DNA of 64,000 nt. Origin: Alphaproteobacteria bacterium. GTDB taxonomy: Bacteria > Pseudomonadota > Alphaproteobacteria > UBA7887. The stretch lies in NCBI GenBank assembly GCA_030739735.1, contig JASLYQ010000004.1, positions 62,001 through 126,000 of the forward strand. Reading direction: 5' to 3'. The notes under the pieces were generated by a model, which was not told the origin of the DNA, searched no databases, and worked only from the letters and a program-made list of their open reading frames with translations. The translations under genes were made by a program, and so were the position numbers. This document shows positions 49,434 through 58,648 of this stretch, in pieces (within the stretch, counting starts at the first letter, position 1; the number at the start of each line of letters is the position of its first letter).

Positions 49434-50299
49434 GCGCGGCCTCCACCGAGGCTGGCACGCAGCCAGAGCGCGGCAAAGGCAGCGTAGACCAACAGAAACG
49501 ACAGCGCCGCACCGAATGGCCAGTCCCGGGCACCGCCGAACTCGCGTGCGATGAGGTTACCGATCATCATGCTATCGGTGCCACCGAGAAGATCTGGCGT
49601 GAGGAAGCTGCCGAGGGCAAGCACGAAAACCAGCAAGCAACCGGTTACCAGTCCCGGCATGACCAGTGGCAACAGCACCGAGCGCAACGTTCGCCACTGG
49701 TTGGCACCCAGATCTAGGCTTGCCTCGAGAAGCTGCCAGTCAAGCCGCGCCATAGCGGCGTAAAGCGGCAAGACCAAGAATGGCAGATGTACATGCACCA
49801 GCCCGATCATCACCGCGGTCTGGTTATAGAGCAAGGGTAGCGGCTCGAATGCCTCGGGCGCCCCACCGAGCAAACCGTGCAACCACTCCAACACGCCGTT
49901 AATATGGCCACGATCGCGCAGCACCGCCACCCAGGCATAGGTCCGCACCAGCAGATTGGTCCAGAACGGCAGCATCACCAGGACCAGGAGCGGCGTGCGC
50001 CAGCGCGGCGCGGCGAAGGCGATGCCGAGAGCCATTGGGAAACCGAGCACCAGACAAATCAGCATCACCACGACGGCGATCATCAGAGATTTCCAAATCA
50101 CGCCGAGATGGATCCATTCGAGCGCTCGGATATAATTAGCGAGCGAAACGGTAAACTCTGTCTGGCCATGCGGGCCACGCTCGCCAAAGCTATAGACCCA
50201 GACCAGCGTCAAGGGCAGAGTAAAAAAGAGAAGTAGCCAGACGCTCGCCGGCAAAGTCAGAATCGTGAACCCCGCCTTGTCTCGCCGCCAGCTCTCCAT
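49430..50299 (-). CDS. ABC permease, PotB-like
   Basis: 289 residues, six hydrophobic segments. The EAA loop reads EASLDLGANQWRTLRSVLLP. It forms the membrane channel with the following permease. Start ATG 50299, ten bases after the binding-protein stop. Confidence 0.9.
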   Translation of the reverse strand: MESWRRDKAGFTILTLPASVWLLLFFTLPLTLVWVYSFGERGPHGQTEFTVSLANYIRALEWIHLGVIWKSLMIAVVVMLICLVLGFPMALGIAFAAPRWRTPLLVLVMLPFWTNLLVRTYAWVAVLRDRGHINGVLEWLHGLLGGAPEAFEPLPLLYNQTAVMIGLVHVHLPFLVLPLYAAMARLDWQLLEASLDLGANQWRTLRSVLLPLVMPGLVTGCLLVFVLALGSFLTPDLLGGTDSMMIGNLIAREFGGARDWPFGAALSFLLVYAAFAALWLRASLGGGRA

Positions 50300-50309
50300 C
50301 GCGGGCGTG

Positions 50310-51377
50310 TCAGGCGGCCTGGATCACGGTCCAGGCCTCATCGTAGAGGCGCGCCGCATCGCCTACATCGATGAGCGTTTCGCTGGTGGCGATGACCTCC
50401 GCCGGTGGATAGATTGCTGGATTATCGCGATCAGCCACATCGATCAGCGCCTTAGCCGCCAGATTTGGTGTCGGATAGCGCGTGATCCTAGCGATTTCCG
50501 CATTCACCGCCGGATCGTAGATGTGATTGATGAAGGCATGGGCATTCTCAAGATGCGGCGCGCCCTTGGGGATGGCCAGCGTATCCATCCAGACACTGCC
50601 GCCCTGGCTCGGGATGACGTAGTCGAGGTCCGGGTCTTCCTGCATGACCTGGACGATATCGCCAGACCATTCGACGGCCAAGTCGACGTCACCGGCGAGC
50701 AGCATGTCCTGGCCCGAATCCGGCGCAAAGGTCTTGATGCGCGGCTTGGCCGCAATGATGACATCGCGCGCAGCGGCGATCTGAGCCGCGTCGATACTGT
50801 TCATGCTGTAGCCAAGATATTTGAGCGCCATGCCCAGCATCGCCCGCGGGTCGTCGAGCAGCGCAATGCGCCCAGCATAAGCATCCGACTCGAACACCGT
50901 CGCCCAGCTGTCGGGCCGGGGACCCGCCGACTTGCGATAGCCAATCCCCATTGTGCCCCAGAGATAGGGCACGGCAAAACGGTTGCCGGGATTAAAGGCC
51001 GGATCGGAGAAATTAGGATCGGGATCGAGATGGCGTAGGTTAGGCAGCTGCGCATGGTCAAGCGGCACTAGCATGTCGAGCGCGATCATCGACTCGATCA
51101 TGTAATCGCTCGGCACGATGACGTCATAGCCCGGGTTTCCGGCCTGTAACTTGGCGAACAGCTCCTCGTTCGAGGCGAAGAGGTCGTATTGCACCGAAAC
51201 ACCGGTCGCGGCCGCAAAAGTTTCGAGCGTCGTCGCGCCAATATAGGTATCCCAATTGTAGACGTTGAGCCGAGCTTCCTCGGCCTGTGCGCGCCAGGGT
51301 AGCAGCGTGACACCTAGCGCCGCCCCAGCGCCTGCCAGAAGCTGCCGCCGGCTCGAAATAGCCTGCCCAAAACTCAT
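50310..51377 (-). CDS. Polyamine-type periplasmic binding protein (PotD/PotF-like), Tat-type signal
   Basis: 355 residues. The N-terminus has a twin-arginine-like signal, SSRRQLLAGAGAALGVTLLP, cleaved after AQA. The mature part starts EEARLNVYNWDTYIG, the classic PotD/PotF opening, and contains YDVIVPSDYMIESMI and LDYVIPSQGGSVWMDTLAIP (acid residues that bind amines). ATG 51377 has GGGAGG nine bases upstream; ATG 51386 sits right on the site and is rejected. Substrate polyamine or related amine by family. Confidence 0.88.
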   Translation of the reverse strand: MSFGQAISSRRQLLAGAGAALGVTLLPWRAQAEEARLNVYNWDTYIGATTLETFAAATGVSVQYDLFASNEELFAKLQAGNPGYDVIVPSDYMIESMIALDMLVPLDHAQLPNLRHLDPDPNFSDPAFNPGNRFAVPYLWGTMGIGYRKSAGPRPDSWATVFESDAYAGRIALLDDPRAMLGMALKYLGYSMNSIDAAQIAAARDVIIAAKPRIKTFAPDSGQDMLLAGDVDLAVEWSGDIVQVMQEDPDLDYVIPSQGGSVWMDTLAIPKGAPHLENAHAFINHIYDPAVNAEIARITRYPTPNLAAKALIDVADRDNPAIYPPAEVIATSETLIDVGDAARLYDEAWTVIQAA

Positions 51378-51661
51378 AACGTTCATCCTCCCTGATCGAT
51401 GGCGCGTTTATGCCATTGCCGTGACACGCCAGCAATCATTGCGCGCTCACCGAGCTGACCTTGCCGGCCGATCCGGCGTCACCCAGCAATATCGTGGACT
51501 ATAATGCACTGCATCCTGCGCGAGACACGTTCTTGGCCAGGATCACTCGTGGGTGCTAGCCCTGCTTCCCAAAAGTCTGGATCGGCCCTAGTCTAGTTGG
51601 AAACTAGGCGCAATGCTCGTGCACCATTCTGCTGGCCAGTGAATCAAATTGGGAGGAACAC

Positions 51662-52750
51662 ATGTCAACAGTCCGGGTTGCTCGTCTCGCCCTTGTGGCG
51701 ACGATGGGGCTAAGCTTGGCGGTGACCACCGCCGAAGCACAGATGTTTTACGAAGGTGTGGATTCCGGTTTCCCGGCGCCGAGCGGCGATACGAGCGTGT
51801 TGCCCGTCGGCTCGAAGCTGATGCGCCTTTGGGATGGCGGTTGCGCTCTTACCGAGGGGGTCGCTGCCGGGCATGACGGCTACATGTATTTCAGCGATAT
51901 CACCTTCACCAAGTTTTGCAAGGATCCCACCAACACCTACCTTCAGGCCGGCAATATCTGGCGATACGATCCCCGGTCTGGCAATACAACCATCTACCGT
52001 TCACCGTCTGGCATGTCGAACGGAATCAAATTCGATACCGACGGCAACATGATCGCCGCACTAGGGGCGGATTACGGTGGGCGCATGCTGATCAAGACTG
52101 AAATGGCCACCGGCCGGACTTTTATCCTGAGCGGCCTGTTCCGAGGCCGGCCCTACAACGCCTTGAACGACATCACCATCGATGAGCAGGGCCGCATCTA
52201 TTTCAGCGACCCCCGCTATCTGGGCCATGAGCCGGTCGAGCAGCCGGGCTTCGCGATCTATCGCCTGGACACTGACGGCTCGGTCCATCGAATCGTGACC
52301 GCTGCCGGCAAGACCAATGGCGTCCTTGTGTCGCCCGATCAGAAGACCTTTTACGTGGTCAGCAACGACAACGGTTTTCTGGGCTTCATGCAACTAGACG
52401 AAGGCGAGGGGACCCTGAAGGGGCACCATCTGCTCCAGGCGTTCGATCTTGCCGCCGACGGCACCGTCAGCAACCGGCGGGTCCTGATCGATTATGCACC
52501 CGACAGCGGCCCAGACGGGCTAGTCGCCGATATCGACGGCAATATCTATGTTGCCGAACGCTCCGAGAGCCGGCCGGGCATCGCGGTCCGTACGGTAACT
52601 GGCAAGGAACTGGCCTTTATTTCGACCGGCCAGGAAATGCCGACCAATGTTGGGTTCGGCCGGGGCGCCGAAGCGGATGTTCTGTACGTGACGTCCGGCA
52701 AGAGCCTCTACAAGATCAAGATGGCCAAGAAGGGCTACGAACTACCGTAG
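51662..52750 (+). CDS. Secreted SMP-30/gluconolactonase-like beta-propeller
   Basis: 362 residues. A signal peptide (LALVATMGLSLAVTTAEA) starts at ATG 51662 after GGGAGGAA. The six-bladed SMP-30/LRE pattern includes LTEGVAAGHDGYMYFSDI, YNALNDITIDEQGRIYFSDP, TNGVLVSPDQKTFYVVSND and DSGPDGLVADIDGNIYVAE, with the usual Glu, Asn and Asp metal residues. Family members are lactonases acting on sugar lactones or esters. The periplasmic location fits sugar oxidation by PQQ enzymes, whose cofactor operon is 2 kb away, but linkage is only suggestive. Confidence 0.82.
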   Translation: MSTVRVARLALVATMGLSLAVTTAEAQMFYEGVDSGFPAPSGDTSVLPVGSKLMRLWDGGCALTEGVAAGHDGYMYFSDITFTKFCKDPTNTYLQAGNIWRYDPRSGNTTIYRSPSGMSNGIKFDTDGNMIAALGADYGGRMLIKTEMATGRTFILSGLFRGRPYNALNDITIDEQGRIYFSDPRYLGHEPVEQPGFAIYRLDTDGSVHRIVTAAGKTNGVLVSPDQKTFYVVSNDNGFLGFMQLDEGEGTLKGHHLLQAFDLAADGTVSNRRVLIDYAPDSGPDGLVADIDGNIYVAERSESRPGIAVRTVTGKELAFISTGQEMPTNVGFGRGAEADVLYVTSGKSLYKIKMAKKGYELP

Positions 52751-52885
52751 CCGCTCAGGGTACGGATTTCGCCGTTCGCGGGGTCAGTGCGATATACCGT
52801 GCCGGCCCCGCCGGACCGGCGAAAGTTGACAAGCGGGCAATCAGTCCATCCTTCCAAAAGCCCTTGGTCTAGAGCCTAGCACGTT

Positions 52886-53326
52886 TCAGAGCAGACCGAG
52901 TTCTCTCAGCTCCTCAGCCATTTCGACTGGCATGGCAGCTGCCTCCGCCGCGGCACCCGGACTCAGGTCGGCGGGCACGTCCTCAGGCTCAAAATAGCGC
53001 CAACCCTGCATCGGCCGCCTCGGCTGCAATACCGTCTCGATCAAATCGGCATCGAGGATGATGGCGCAGCGCTTGCCTGTGCCCTCCGCCTTCAGGCAAT
53101 CTAGCGAAGTGATGCGTTGGCGCACGCGAACCTGGCCCCTGATGATCCAATAGAGCGAGCCGCCGTCGAGAATTTGCGCTGCGCGACGGGGAAAATTGCG
53201 TGTCCAGTGGGCGAGCCGCGCCGGCTGTCCGGCAGCCTCGAGCCGGCCTAGGCGCTCACCCTGGCGCTCCCGCAACTGGGCTACACTGTTGATGCCAACG
53301 CACATTTTGAGCATATGCAAAGCCAT
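52886..53326 (-). CDS. DUF1489 family protein
   Basis: 146 residues. It has the DUF1489 beginning LHMLKMCVGINSVAQL, and HWTRNFPRRAAQILDGGSLY, WIIRGQVRVRQRITSLD and FEPEDVPADL. This family is found in Alphaproteobacteria, with no known function. ATG 53326 gives the family start; an upstream extension is shadow. It is divergent from the DapA-like gene. Confidence 0.8.
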   Translation of the reverse strand: MALHMLKMCVGINSVAQLRERQGERLGRLEAAGQPARLAHWTRNFPRRAAQILDGGSLYWIIRGQVRVRQRITSLDCLKAEGTGKRCAIILDADLIETVLQPRRPMQGWRYFEPEDVPADLSPGAAAEAAAMPVEMAEELRELGLL

Positions 53327-53421
53327 AGTTTCAGTATTAGCGCGATTCGCTCTTTGCCAAGGACGATTGAAATCGCATGTCGTTGCAGTAGTCTCCACCC
53401 GCCTGTTACAAGAGATCAGAC

Positions 53422-54333
53422 ATGATCGAGACCACACTGTTTTCCGGCGTCCTGCCGCCAGTACTCACGCCGTTCGATGCCGACTTAGCGCCCGACGCGG
53501 CCCGCTTTGTCGGCCATTGCCGCTGGCTCCTGGAACAGGGCGCGACGGGTCTTGCGCCCTTTGGCACCACCGGTGAAGGCAATTCGCTCTCAGTCGACGA
53601 ACGCTTGCGTCTGCTCGAAGCAGCTGTCAGTGGCGGTATCGACGCGGCGCTGATGATGCCGGGCACTGGCTGCACGGCGCTCCCCGACAGCGTGCGGCTG
53701 ACCCGCGGCGCTGTCGAGACGGGCTGTGGCGGCGTGCTCATGCTACCACCGTTCTATTACAAGGGCGTGAGTGACGACGCGCTGTTTCGCTCTTTCGCCG
53801 AGGTCATCGAGCAGGTCGGTGACGCGCGCCTCAAGATCTATCTGTACCATATCCCGCCGCAGGCCCAGATCGGCTTTTCACTCGCCCTCATCGAGCGACT
53901 CCTCAAGGCCTATCCGGACACCGTGGTAGGGCTCAAGGACAGCTCGGGCGACTGGTTGAACACCAAGGCCATTATCGACGCCTTCCCAGACTTAGCGACG
54001 TTCTCGGGCTCCGAAACCTTCCTGCTCGACAATCTGCGTACCGGCGGCGTCGGTTGCATCACTGCGAGCGGCAATGTGAATGTCGCCGCCATCCGTGCGC
54101 TCTGTGAGCATTGGCAAGACGATGGCGCCGACGAACGCCAAGCGACGATCACCAAGACGCGCGAAGCCATCCAGGCCTATCCAATGATCCCTGCCCTCAA
54201 GACCATCATTGCCAAGCATCGCGAGGATGCCGCTTGGACCCGCACCCGCCCGCCACTCCTCGACCTGCCGGAAGAGACCGCACAAGCACTGTTGGCAGAC
54301 CTACGTAGCCAGAATTTCGCGATAGCCGGCTAA
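53422..54333 (+). CDS. DapA/NAL-superfamily aldolase (dihydrodipicolinate synthase-like)
   Basis: 303-residue TIM barrel. The Schiff-base Lys172 is in VVGLKDSSGD, and the catalytic Tyr142 in YLYHIPPQ, with the carboxylate loop FGTTGEGNSL. It may be a dihydrodipicolinate synthase, or another member such as N-acetylneuraminate lyase or a keto-sugar aldolase; the FPDLATFSGSET context is closer to the catabolic group. It is not in a lysine operon. Confidence 0.85.
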   Translation: MIETTLFSGVLPPVLTPFDADLAPDAARFVGHCRWLLEQGATGLAPFGTTGEGNSLSVDERLRLLEAAVSGGIDAALMMPGTGCTALPDSVRLTRGAVETGCGGVLMLPPFYYKGVSDDALFRSFAEVIEQVGDARLKIYLYHIPPQAQIGFSLALIERLLKAYPDTVVGLKDSSGDWLNTKAIIDAFPDLATFSGSETFLLDNLRTGGVGCITASGNVNVAAIRALCEHWQDDGADERQATITKTREAIQAYPMIPALKTIIAKHREDAAWTRTRPPLLDLPEETAQALLADLRSQNFAIAG

Positions 54334-54388
54334 CCTATCATCTGATGACGTCAGGGAGGCCGAGGCCCGCAAGAAGGAGGTTATCCGA

Positions 54389-54484
54389 GTGCTCCAAGAG
54401 GGCACCCTCAGCTTCACTCTACAGGACGACTGGAACAACCAGCCAATAGAGCTCAACGCCACCCGCACCGTCGCCAAGGATTAA
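54389..54484 (+). CDS. Possible 31-residue peptide or gene remnant
   Basis: GTG 54389 is preceded eight bases away by a full AAGGAGG ribosome site. The frame reads LQEGTLSFTLQDDWNNQPIE then LNATRTVAKD and stops at 54482-54484, overlapping the end of the methyltransferase gene on the other strand. The frame is open back to about 54340 and also looks protein-like (VREAEARKKEVIR), so it may instead be the 3' scrap of a lost gene. Confidence 0.35.
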   Translation: MLQEGTLSFTLQDDWNNQPIELNATRTVAKD

Positions 54485-55329
54485 GCCCGTACACCCCTGC
54501 CAATCCGTACATGCGCCTTAATGCGGTAGCGGTCGCTAACAAGAAACGCAGCGAAGGCCTCTTCAACGCGGGCGTCGAGTGCTACGCGGTCGGCGTCTGA
54601 CAGCTTGGTCAAATCAGCGCCAAATGACATTTCCACATTGGCCTCCCAGAAGCGCGAACCGGCAGGCGGTGCCGCATCGAAAGCCAAATCCTGCTCGGTG
54701 ACGTCAGCCAAGCCACCGCCACGCATCATATCCGCCAGCATGTCCGGCGAGGCGAAGCGAAACTGGGCCAAGTCCGAATCCGGTGCCAGCCCGAGAAAGT
54801 CCCGCACCTCGCGCTGGATAACGGCGAACAGCGTGGTATTCTCGAGTGGCCCCCAAACCATCCAGGCAGTGTGCCCGCCCGGCACTAGCACGCGACACGT
54901 CTCGCGCATGGCCCGCATGGGATCCGGCGCGAACATGATGCCGAAACGGCAAGTGACACGGTCGAAGCTCGCGTCGTCGAAGGGCAAGGCCTCCATATCG
55001 GCAATACGCGTCTCGAGCTGGCCCAGCCCCGCCTCGGCGGCACGGCGCGTGGTGCCGGCCAGCATCTCCTCGACCATATCGGTGGCAACGACACGCCCCT
55101 CCTCACCGACCGTGCGCGCAATGGTCAACGCTGGCTCGCCGGTGCCAGAGGCAAGATCGAGCACGTGCATGCCCGGGCCTATACCCGCCGCCTCGACCAA
55201 AGGCTCGTTGAAGCGATGTGCCATGCGCTCGATCTGGCTGGCCCAGCGATTCCATGCCGGCGCGCGCAGCTTCCAGTTCTGCCGCACCTCGTCCTTGTCG
55301 AGTGGCGTTATGTTCCGCTCCCGCCTCAT
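54481..55329 (-). CDS. Class I SAM-dependent methyltransferase (UbiE-like)
   Basis: 282 residues. SAM motifs: VLDLASGTGEPALTIA (I), VVATDMVEEML (II), FDDASFDRVTCRFGIMF (III region), RVLVPGGHTAWMVWG (post). The N-terminus WKLRAPAWNRWASQIERMA is typical of the UbiE/COQ5-like group. It lies 30 bases downstream of pqqE on the same strand and seems part of that transcription unit; not a known PQQ gene. ATG 55329 is chosen over GTG 55341. Confidence 0.8.
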   Translation of the reverse strand: MRRERNITPLDKDEVRQNWKLRAPAWNRWASQIERMAHRFNEPLVEAAGIGPGMHVLDLASGTGEPALTIARTVGEEGRVVATDMVEEMLAGTTRRAAEAGLGQLETRIADMEALPFDDASFDRVTCRFGIMFAPDPMRAMRETCRVLVPGGHTAWMVWGPLENTTLFAVIQREVRDFLGLAPDSDLAQFRFASPDMLADMMRGGGLADVTEQDLAFDAAPPAGSRFWEANVEMSFGADLTKLSDADRVALDARVEEAFAAFLVSDRYRIKAHVRIGRGVRA

Positions 55330-55359
55330 CCACTGCCGCACAAGCGCAGCCGCCTTGCA

Positions 55360-56487
55360 TCATCCGCCATAGCGGCGATAGATGAAGTCTGGTGACTCGC
55401 CACCAACGGCGGCAAGCGGTTCGTCAAGCACAGCGCGATCGGGAGACAATGCGCAGGTAGGGTCGGTGACGGCAGCGTTACCAGTCAGCATGTAGGCCTG
55501 ACAGCGGCAACCGCCCCAGTCGATCTCCTTGCGATCGCAGCTCTGGCAGGGCTCCGGCATCCAGGCGCTACCACGGAAATGCTCGAAGGCTTCCGAGTTC
55601 TCCCAGATCCAGCCGAGCGGCTTCTGATGCACGGAGTCGAACTCGAGATCGGGAAGAACTTCGGCGGCATGGCAGGGCAGCACCTTGCCCGAGGGTGAGA
55701 TATTGATGAACTGCCGCCCCCAGCCACCCATGCACGACTTCGGCCGCTGGGCGTAATAGTCCGGCACCACGAAGTCGAAAGCGAGCACACCCTTGAGGCG
55801 CTCGCGTGCTTCCCCGACAATCTCCACAGCCTTATCGAGCTGCTTTCGGGTCGGCAGGAAGGCGATGCGGTTACGGAAGGCCCAAGCATAGTACTGCACC
55901 TGCGCCACCTCGATGCGCTCGGCGTCGAGGTCGACCGCCATCTGGATCATCTCCTCCAGATGGTGCAGGTTATGCCGGTGCATCACCGCATTAACGGTGA
56001 GCGGCATCCCGGCTTCGCGCACCCAGCGCGCGACCTGCTGCTTCTTCTCATGGGCACCGTCGTAACCGGCCACCCAGTCGCCAACCTCAGACGTGGTATC
56101 CTGGAAGCTGATCTGCACATGATCGAGCCCAAGCTCGGCAAAGCACTGCACGCGCGCCTTATTGAGCAGCACGCCGGACGTGATCAGGTTGCTGTACAGT
56201 CCGAGCTTTGCGGCGTGCTCTATGAGTTCCTCGAGATCCTTGCGCACCGTCGGCTCACCGCCTGAGTAATGGACGTGCAGGACGCCCATGTCCACCGCCT
56301 CGTCCATCACCCGCTTCCACTCCTCGGTGGTTAGCTCTCCCGAGGCCCGCTCGAGATCGATCGGGTTAGTACAATAGGGGCATTGCAGCGGACAGCGATG
56401 GCTAAGCTCCATCAGAACCGCATAGGGCACTACCTTGTTCGGCGTGGCCTCTGTGGACACCGCCGTCTGTCCTGCCACTTCGCTCAT
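55360..56487 (-). CDS. pqqE: PqqE, radical SAM PQQ synthase
   Basis: 375 residues. The radical SAM cysteines are C32-x3-C36-x2-C39 (CPLQCPYC); the SPASM domain cysteines include CHAAEVL, CQSCDRKEIDWGGCRCQ and a late DPTCALSPDR. It crosslinks Glu and Tyr in PqqA, held by PqqD. It overlaps pqqD by four bases (ATGA). Confidence 0.95.
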   Translation of the reverse strand: MSEVAGQTAVSTEATPNKVVPYAVLMELSHRCPLQCPYCTNPIDLERASGELTTEEWKRVMDEAVDMGVLHVHYSGGEPTVRKDLEELIEHAAKLGLYSNLITSGVLLNKARVQCFAELGLDHVQISFQDTTSEVGDWVAGYDGAHEKKQQVARWVREAGMPLTVNAVMHRHNLHHLEEMIQMAVDLDAERIEVAQVQYYAWAFRNRIAFLPTRKQLDKAVEIVGEARERLKGVLAFDFVVPDYYAQRPKSCMGGWGRQFINISPSGKVLPCHAAEVLPDLEFDSVHQKPLGWIWENSEAFEHFRGSAWMPEPCQSCDRKEIDWGGCRCQAYMLTGNAAVTDPTCALSPDRAVLDEPLAAVGGESPDFIYRRYGG

Positions 56488-56771
56488 ATCACCACGAATC
56501 CCTTATCCGCCAGATCCTGCAGCATGGCCGTCGCATCTTCGGCGATGACCTCTCGCGGGGCATCGAACTTTTCCGTCAAGGCGTCGACAACCTGCGTCAG
56601 CGTGCGTACGCCGTCGCACAGAGAGACCACCTCGTGGGCAATCTCATCAAGCTCGAATACCCGCTCAGGCGCCAAGATGATCCACTTGTCGCGCGGCTTG
56701 TCGAAGCGCAGCTTGGCGTGTCGCGGCAGCTTCGGCACAGACCCCTCATCCAGGGTCAACCGCTCGCTCAT
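56484..56771 (-). CDS. pqqD: PqqD, peptide chaperone for PQQ synthesis
   Basis: 95 residues, the normal size. The winged-helix pattern LRFDKPRDKWIILAPERVFE and LDEIAHEVVSLCDGVRTL is visible. It delivers PqqA to PqqE. It starts three bases after the pqqC stop. Confidence 0.94.
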   Translation of the reverse strand: MSERLTLDEGSVPKLPRHAKLRFDKPRDKWIILAPERVFELDEIAHEVVSLCDGVRTLTQVVDALTEKFDAPREVIAEDATAMLQDLADKGFVVI

Positions 56772-56774
56772 GTC

Positions 56775-57575
56775 CTACCCGCTCGGTGCGGGCACGAAAG
56801 CACCCGGTGGGATCATCCCCGGCTCGACATAGGCTAGGTAGAGGGCATCGAGCTGGGCCCAGAGCACATCGGTCTTGAAGCGGACAGCGTTCAATACCGC
56901 CTCCTGCTGCTCGCGCGTTTTGGCATTGCGTATTACATAGTCTTGGCCGAATTCGGAGTCGCGCGGCGCCTCGCCGAGGCGCTTCTGGAAGTAGGCCAAC
57001 GCGTATTCGTCCGCCCAGTCGTAATGCTTCGACAACCCAGCAATACGCTCGCGGTGGATCGACGGCGCGAATAGCTCGGTTAGCGAGGAGGCCACGGCTT
57101 CGAGTTCGCTGCGCCTGCCGACATATTCCACATAGGCATCAACCGCAAAGCGCGTGCCCGGTAGGATGCCGACGGTTGAGAGCACATAGTCCTCGTCAAG
57201 CCCCAGGCGTTCGGTGAGCTGCAGGTAGCGGCGGATGCCGCCGGTCTCGACGTCAACGCCGTCGTGATCAAGCACACGCGAGCGCCAAGTGCGACGCAAC
57301 TCGGCGCTCGGCAAACGCGCCATCAGGGTCAAGTCCTTGAGCGGGATACAGGCCTGGTAATAGTAGCGGTTCAGCGCCCATGCTTGCACTTGTCCAAAAT
57401 CGAGCTCGCCACCGTGCAGCATTTTATGAAACGGATGCAGGTTGTGATAGCGCTCCCGCCCGATCTGTTTCATCGCCTCAGCAAAATCGTCCGAACTCAT
57501 CAGTTCATCGTGATCGACGTCCAGATTATACCAGTGCGTCGGCTTGACGTCGGCGACTATCGGGGCAGCAGTCAT
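56775..57575 (-). CDS. pqqC: PqqC, pyrroloquinoline quinone synthase
   Basis: 266 residues. It carries out the final cofactor-free oxidation and ring closure. It has YHNLHPFHKMLHGGELD, QVQAWALNRYYYQACIPLKD and RLGLDEDYVLS with conserved His/Tyr/Arg sites. ATG 57575 overlaps the pqqB stop as ATGA; the longer upstream frame is rejected. Confidence 0.95.
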   Translation of the reverse strand: MTAAPIVADVKPTHWYNLDVDHDELMSSDDFAEAMKQIGRERYHNLHPFHKMLHGGELDFGQVQAWALNRYYYQACIPLKDLTLMARLPSAELRRTWRSRVLDHDGVDVETGGIRRYLQLTERLGLDEDYVLSTVGILPGTRFAVDAYVEYVGRRSELEAVASSLTELFAPSIHRERIAGLSKHYDWADEYALAYFQKRLGEAPRDSEFGQDYVIRNAKTREQQEAVLNAVRFKTDVLWAQLDALYLAYVEPGMIPPGAFVPAPSG

Positions 57576-58498
57576 AGGGTAATCTCCATGCCGTCGTGGG
57601 ATACCTCCCAACCCGCCGCCAGAACCTCGGCCCGCTGCGGGCTGTCGTCGAGCAGAATGGGGTTGGTGGTATTGATGTGGATAAAAATCTTGCGCTTCAC
57701 GTCGAGGTCGGCAAAAGCGGCGATGGTACCTTGCGGCCCGGAGACGCTCATATGGCCCATGCGGTCACCGGTCTTGGCGCCGACACCATCGCGAATCATC
57801 TCATCGTCAACCCACAGGGTACCATCGAAAAGCACCAAGGGCGCGCCGCGCAGGCGTTCAGCAAGCTCAGGCGGCATGGAGGCGCAGCCCGGAACATAGA
57901 AGGCACGGGTCGCGCCCTCGGCATCGCGAATCTCCAGCGCGATGGTGTCCTCCGCCACCGAGCCAAAATTCGCTTGGCTCGCATCCTCGAGCCATAGCGC
58001 GATCTTGCCCGGCACCGAGAACGGCACCACAGTAACGCCAGACTCGGCACCACCCGGGCAGATCAGCGCGTTGGGCTGGTCCATGGTCAGCATCTCGCGC
58101 GCCACGAATTGCGGGTTGAGAATGTTAAAAATCTTATTCGCGGCCAGCACCCCGAGCACGCGCTGGGTGGCGTAGACACGCAGCGGGTGGGATTCGCGCA
58201 GCGTAATCAGGCCGGCTGTGTGATCAACATCGGCATTGGTCAACACCACACCCTGGATGGGGCTGTGGCGCAGACCGTCGCTCGGATGCATGACATCGTT
58301 GTGCAGAATCTGCGCCCGCAGATCCGGCGACGCATTGCAGAGAAACCAGCGCTTGCCGTCGGCGCTTACCGCGATCGAGGACTGGGTGCGCTGCTGCGCG
58401 GCCGCATCCCCTTCGCGGGCGCGTCGACTATTTGGGTGATTGCAGTTCCACTGTGGAAATCCTCCGCCGGCGGCGGAGCCGAGGACGCGTATTTGCAT
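57572..58498 (-). CDS. pqqB: PqqB, metallo-hydrolase-fold PQQ biosynthesis protein
   Basis: 308 residues. It has the opening RVLGSAAGGGFPQWNCNH and VVLTNADVDHTAGLITLRE with the metallo-beta-lactamase-like Asp/His residues. It is proposed to hydroxylate a processed PqqA intermediate. It is 75 bases downstream of pqqA. Confidence 0.95.
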   Translation of the reverse strand: MQIRVLGSAAGGGFPQWNCNHPNSRRAREGDAAAQQRTQSSIAVSADGKRWFLCNASPDLRAQILHNDVMHPSDGLRHSPIQGVVLTNADVDHTAGLITLRESHPLRVYATQRVLGVLAANKIFNILNPQFVAREMLTMDQPNALICPGGAESGVTVVPFSVPGKIALWLEDASQANFGSVAEDTIALEIRDAEGATRAFYVPGCASMPPELAERLRGAPLVLFDGTLWVDDEMIRDGVGAKTGDRMGHMSVSGPQGTIAAFADLDVKRKIFIHINTTNPILLDDSPQRAEVLAAGWEVSHDGMEITL

Positions 58499-58573
58499 CG
58501 CGATTCCTTATGACCGTTGGTGACGGCCGTGCCGCCGACGGAGGATCATCACAAAAGTCCCTTGCGACCCGGC

Positions 58574-58648
58574 TTAGAGGTCCGCGCAGGCGTAGCAGTT
58601 GATCTCGAGACCAACAGCAATCTCACGAACCACTGGTGTACTCCACAT
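58574..58648 (-). CDS. pqqA: PqqA, PQQ precursor peptide
   Basis: A 24-residue peptide starting at ATG 58648, with GGAGGG seven bases upstream; an ATG at 58654 sits too close to that site. The sequence starts MWSTPVVREI and has the conserved Glu-x3-Tyr (LEINCYACADL), Glu15 and Tyr19, the two residues joined into PQQ. It is directly upstream of pqqB and heads the pqqABCDE operon. Its small size means annotation software often misses it. Confidence 0.93.
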   Translation of the reverse strand: MWSTPVVREIAVGLEINCYACADL

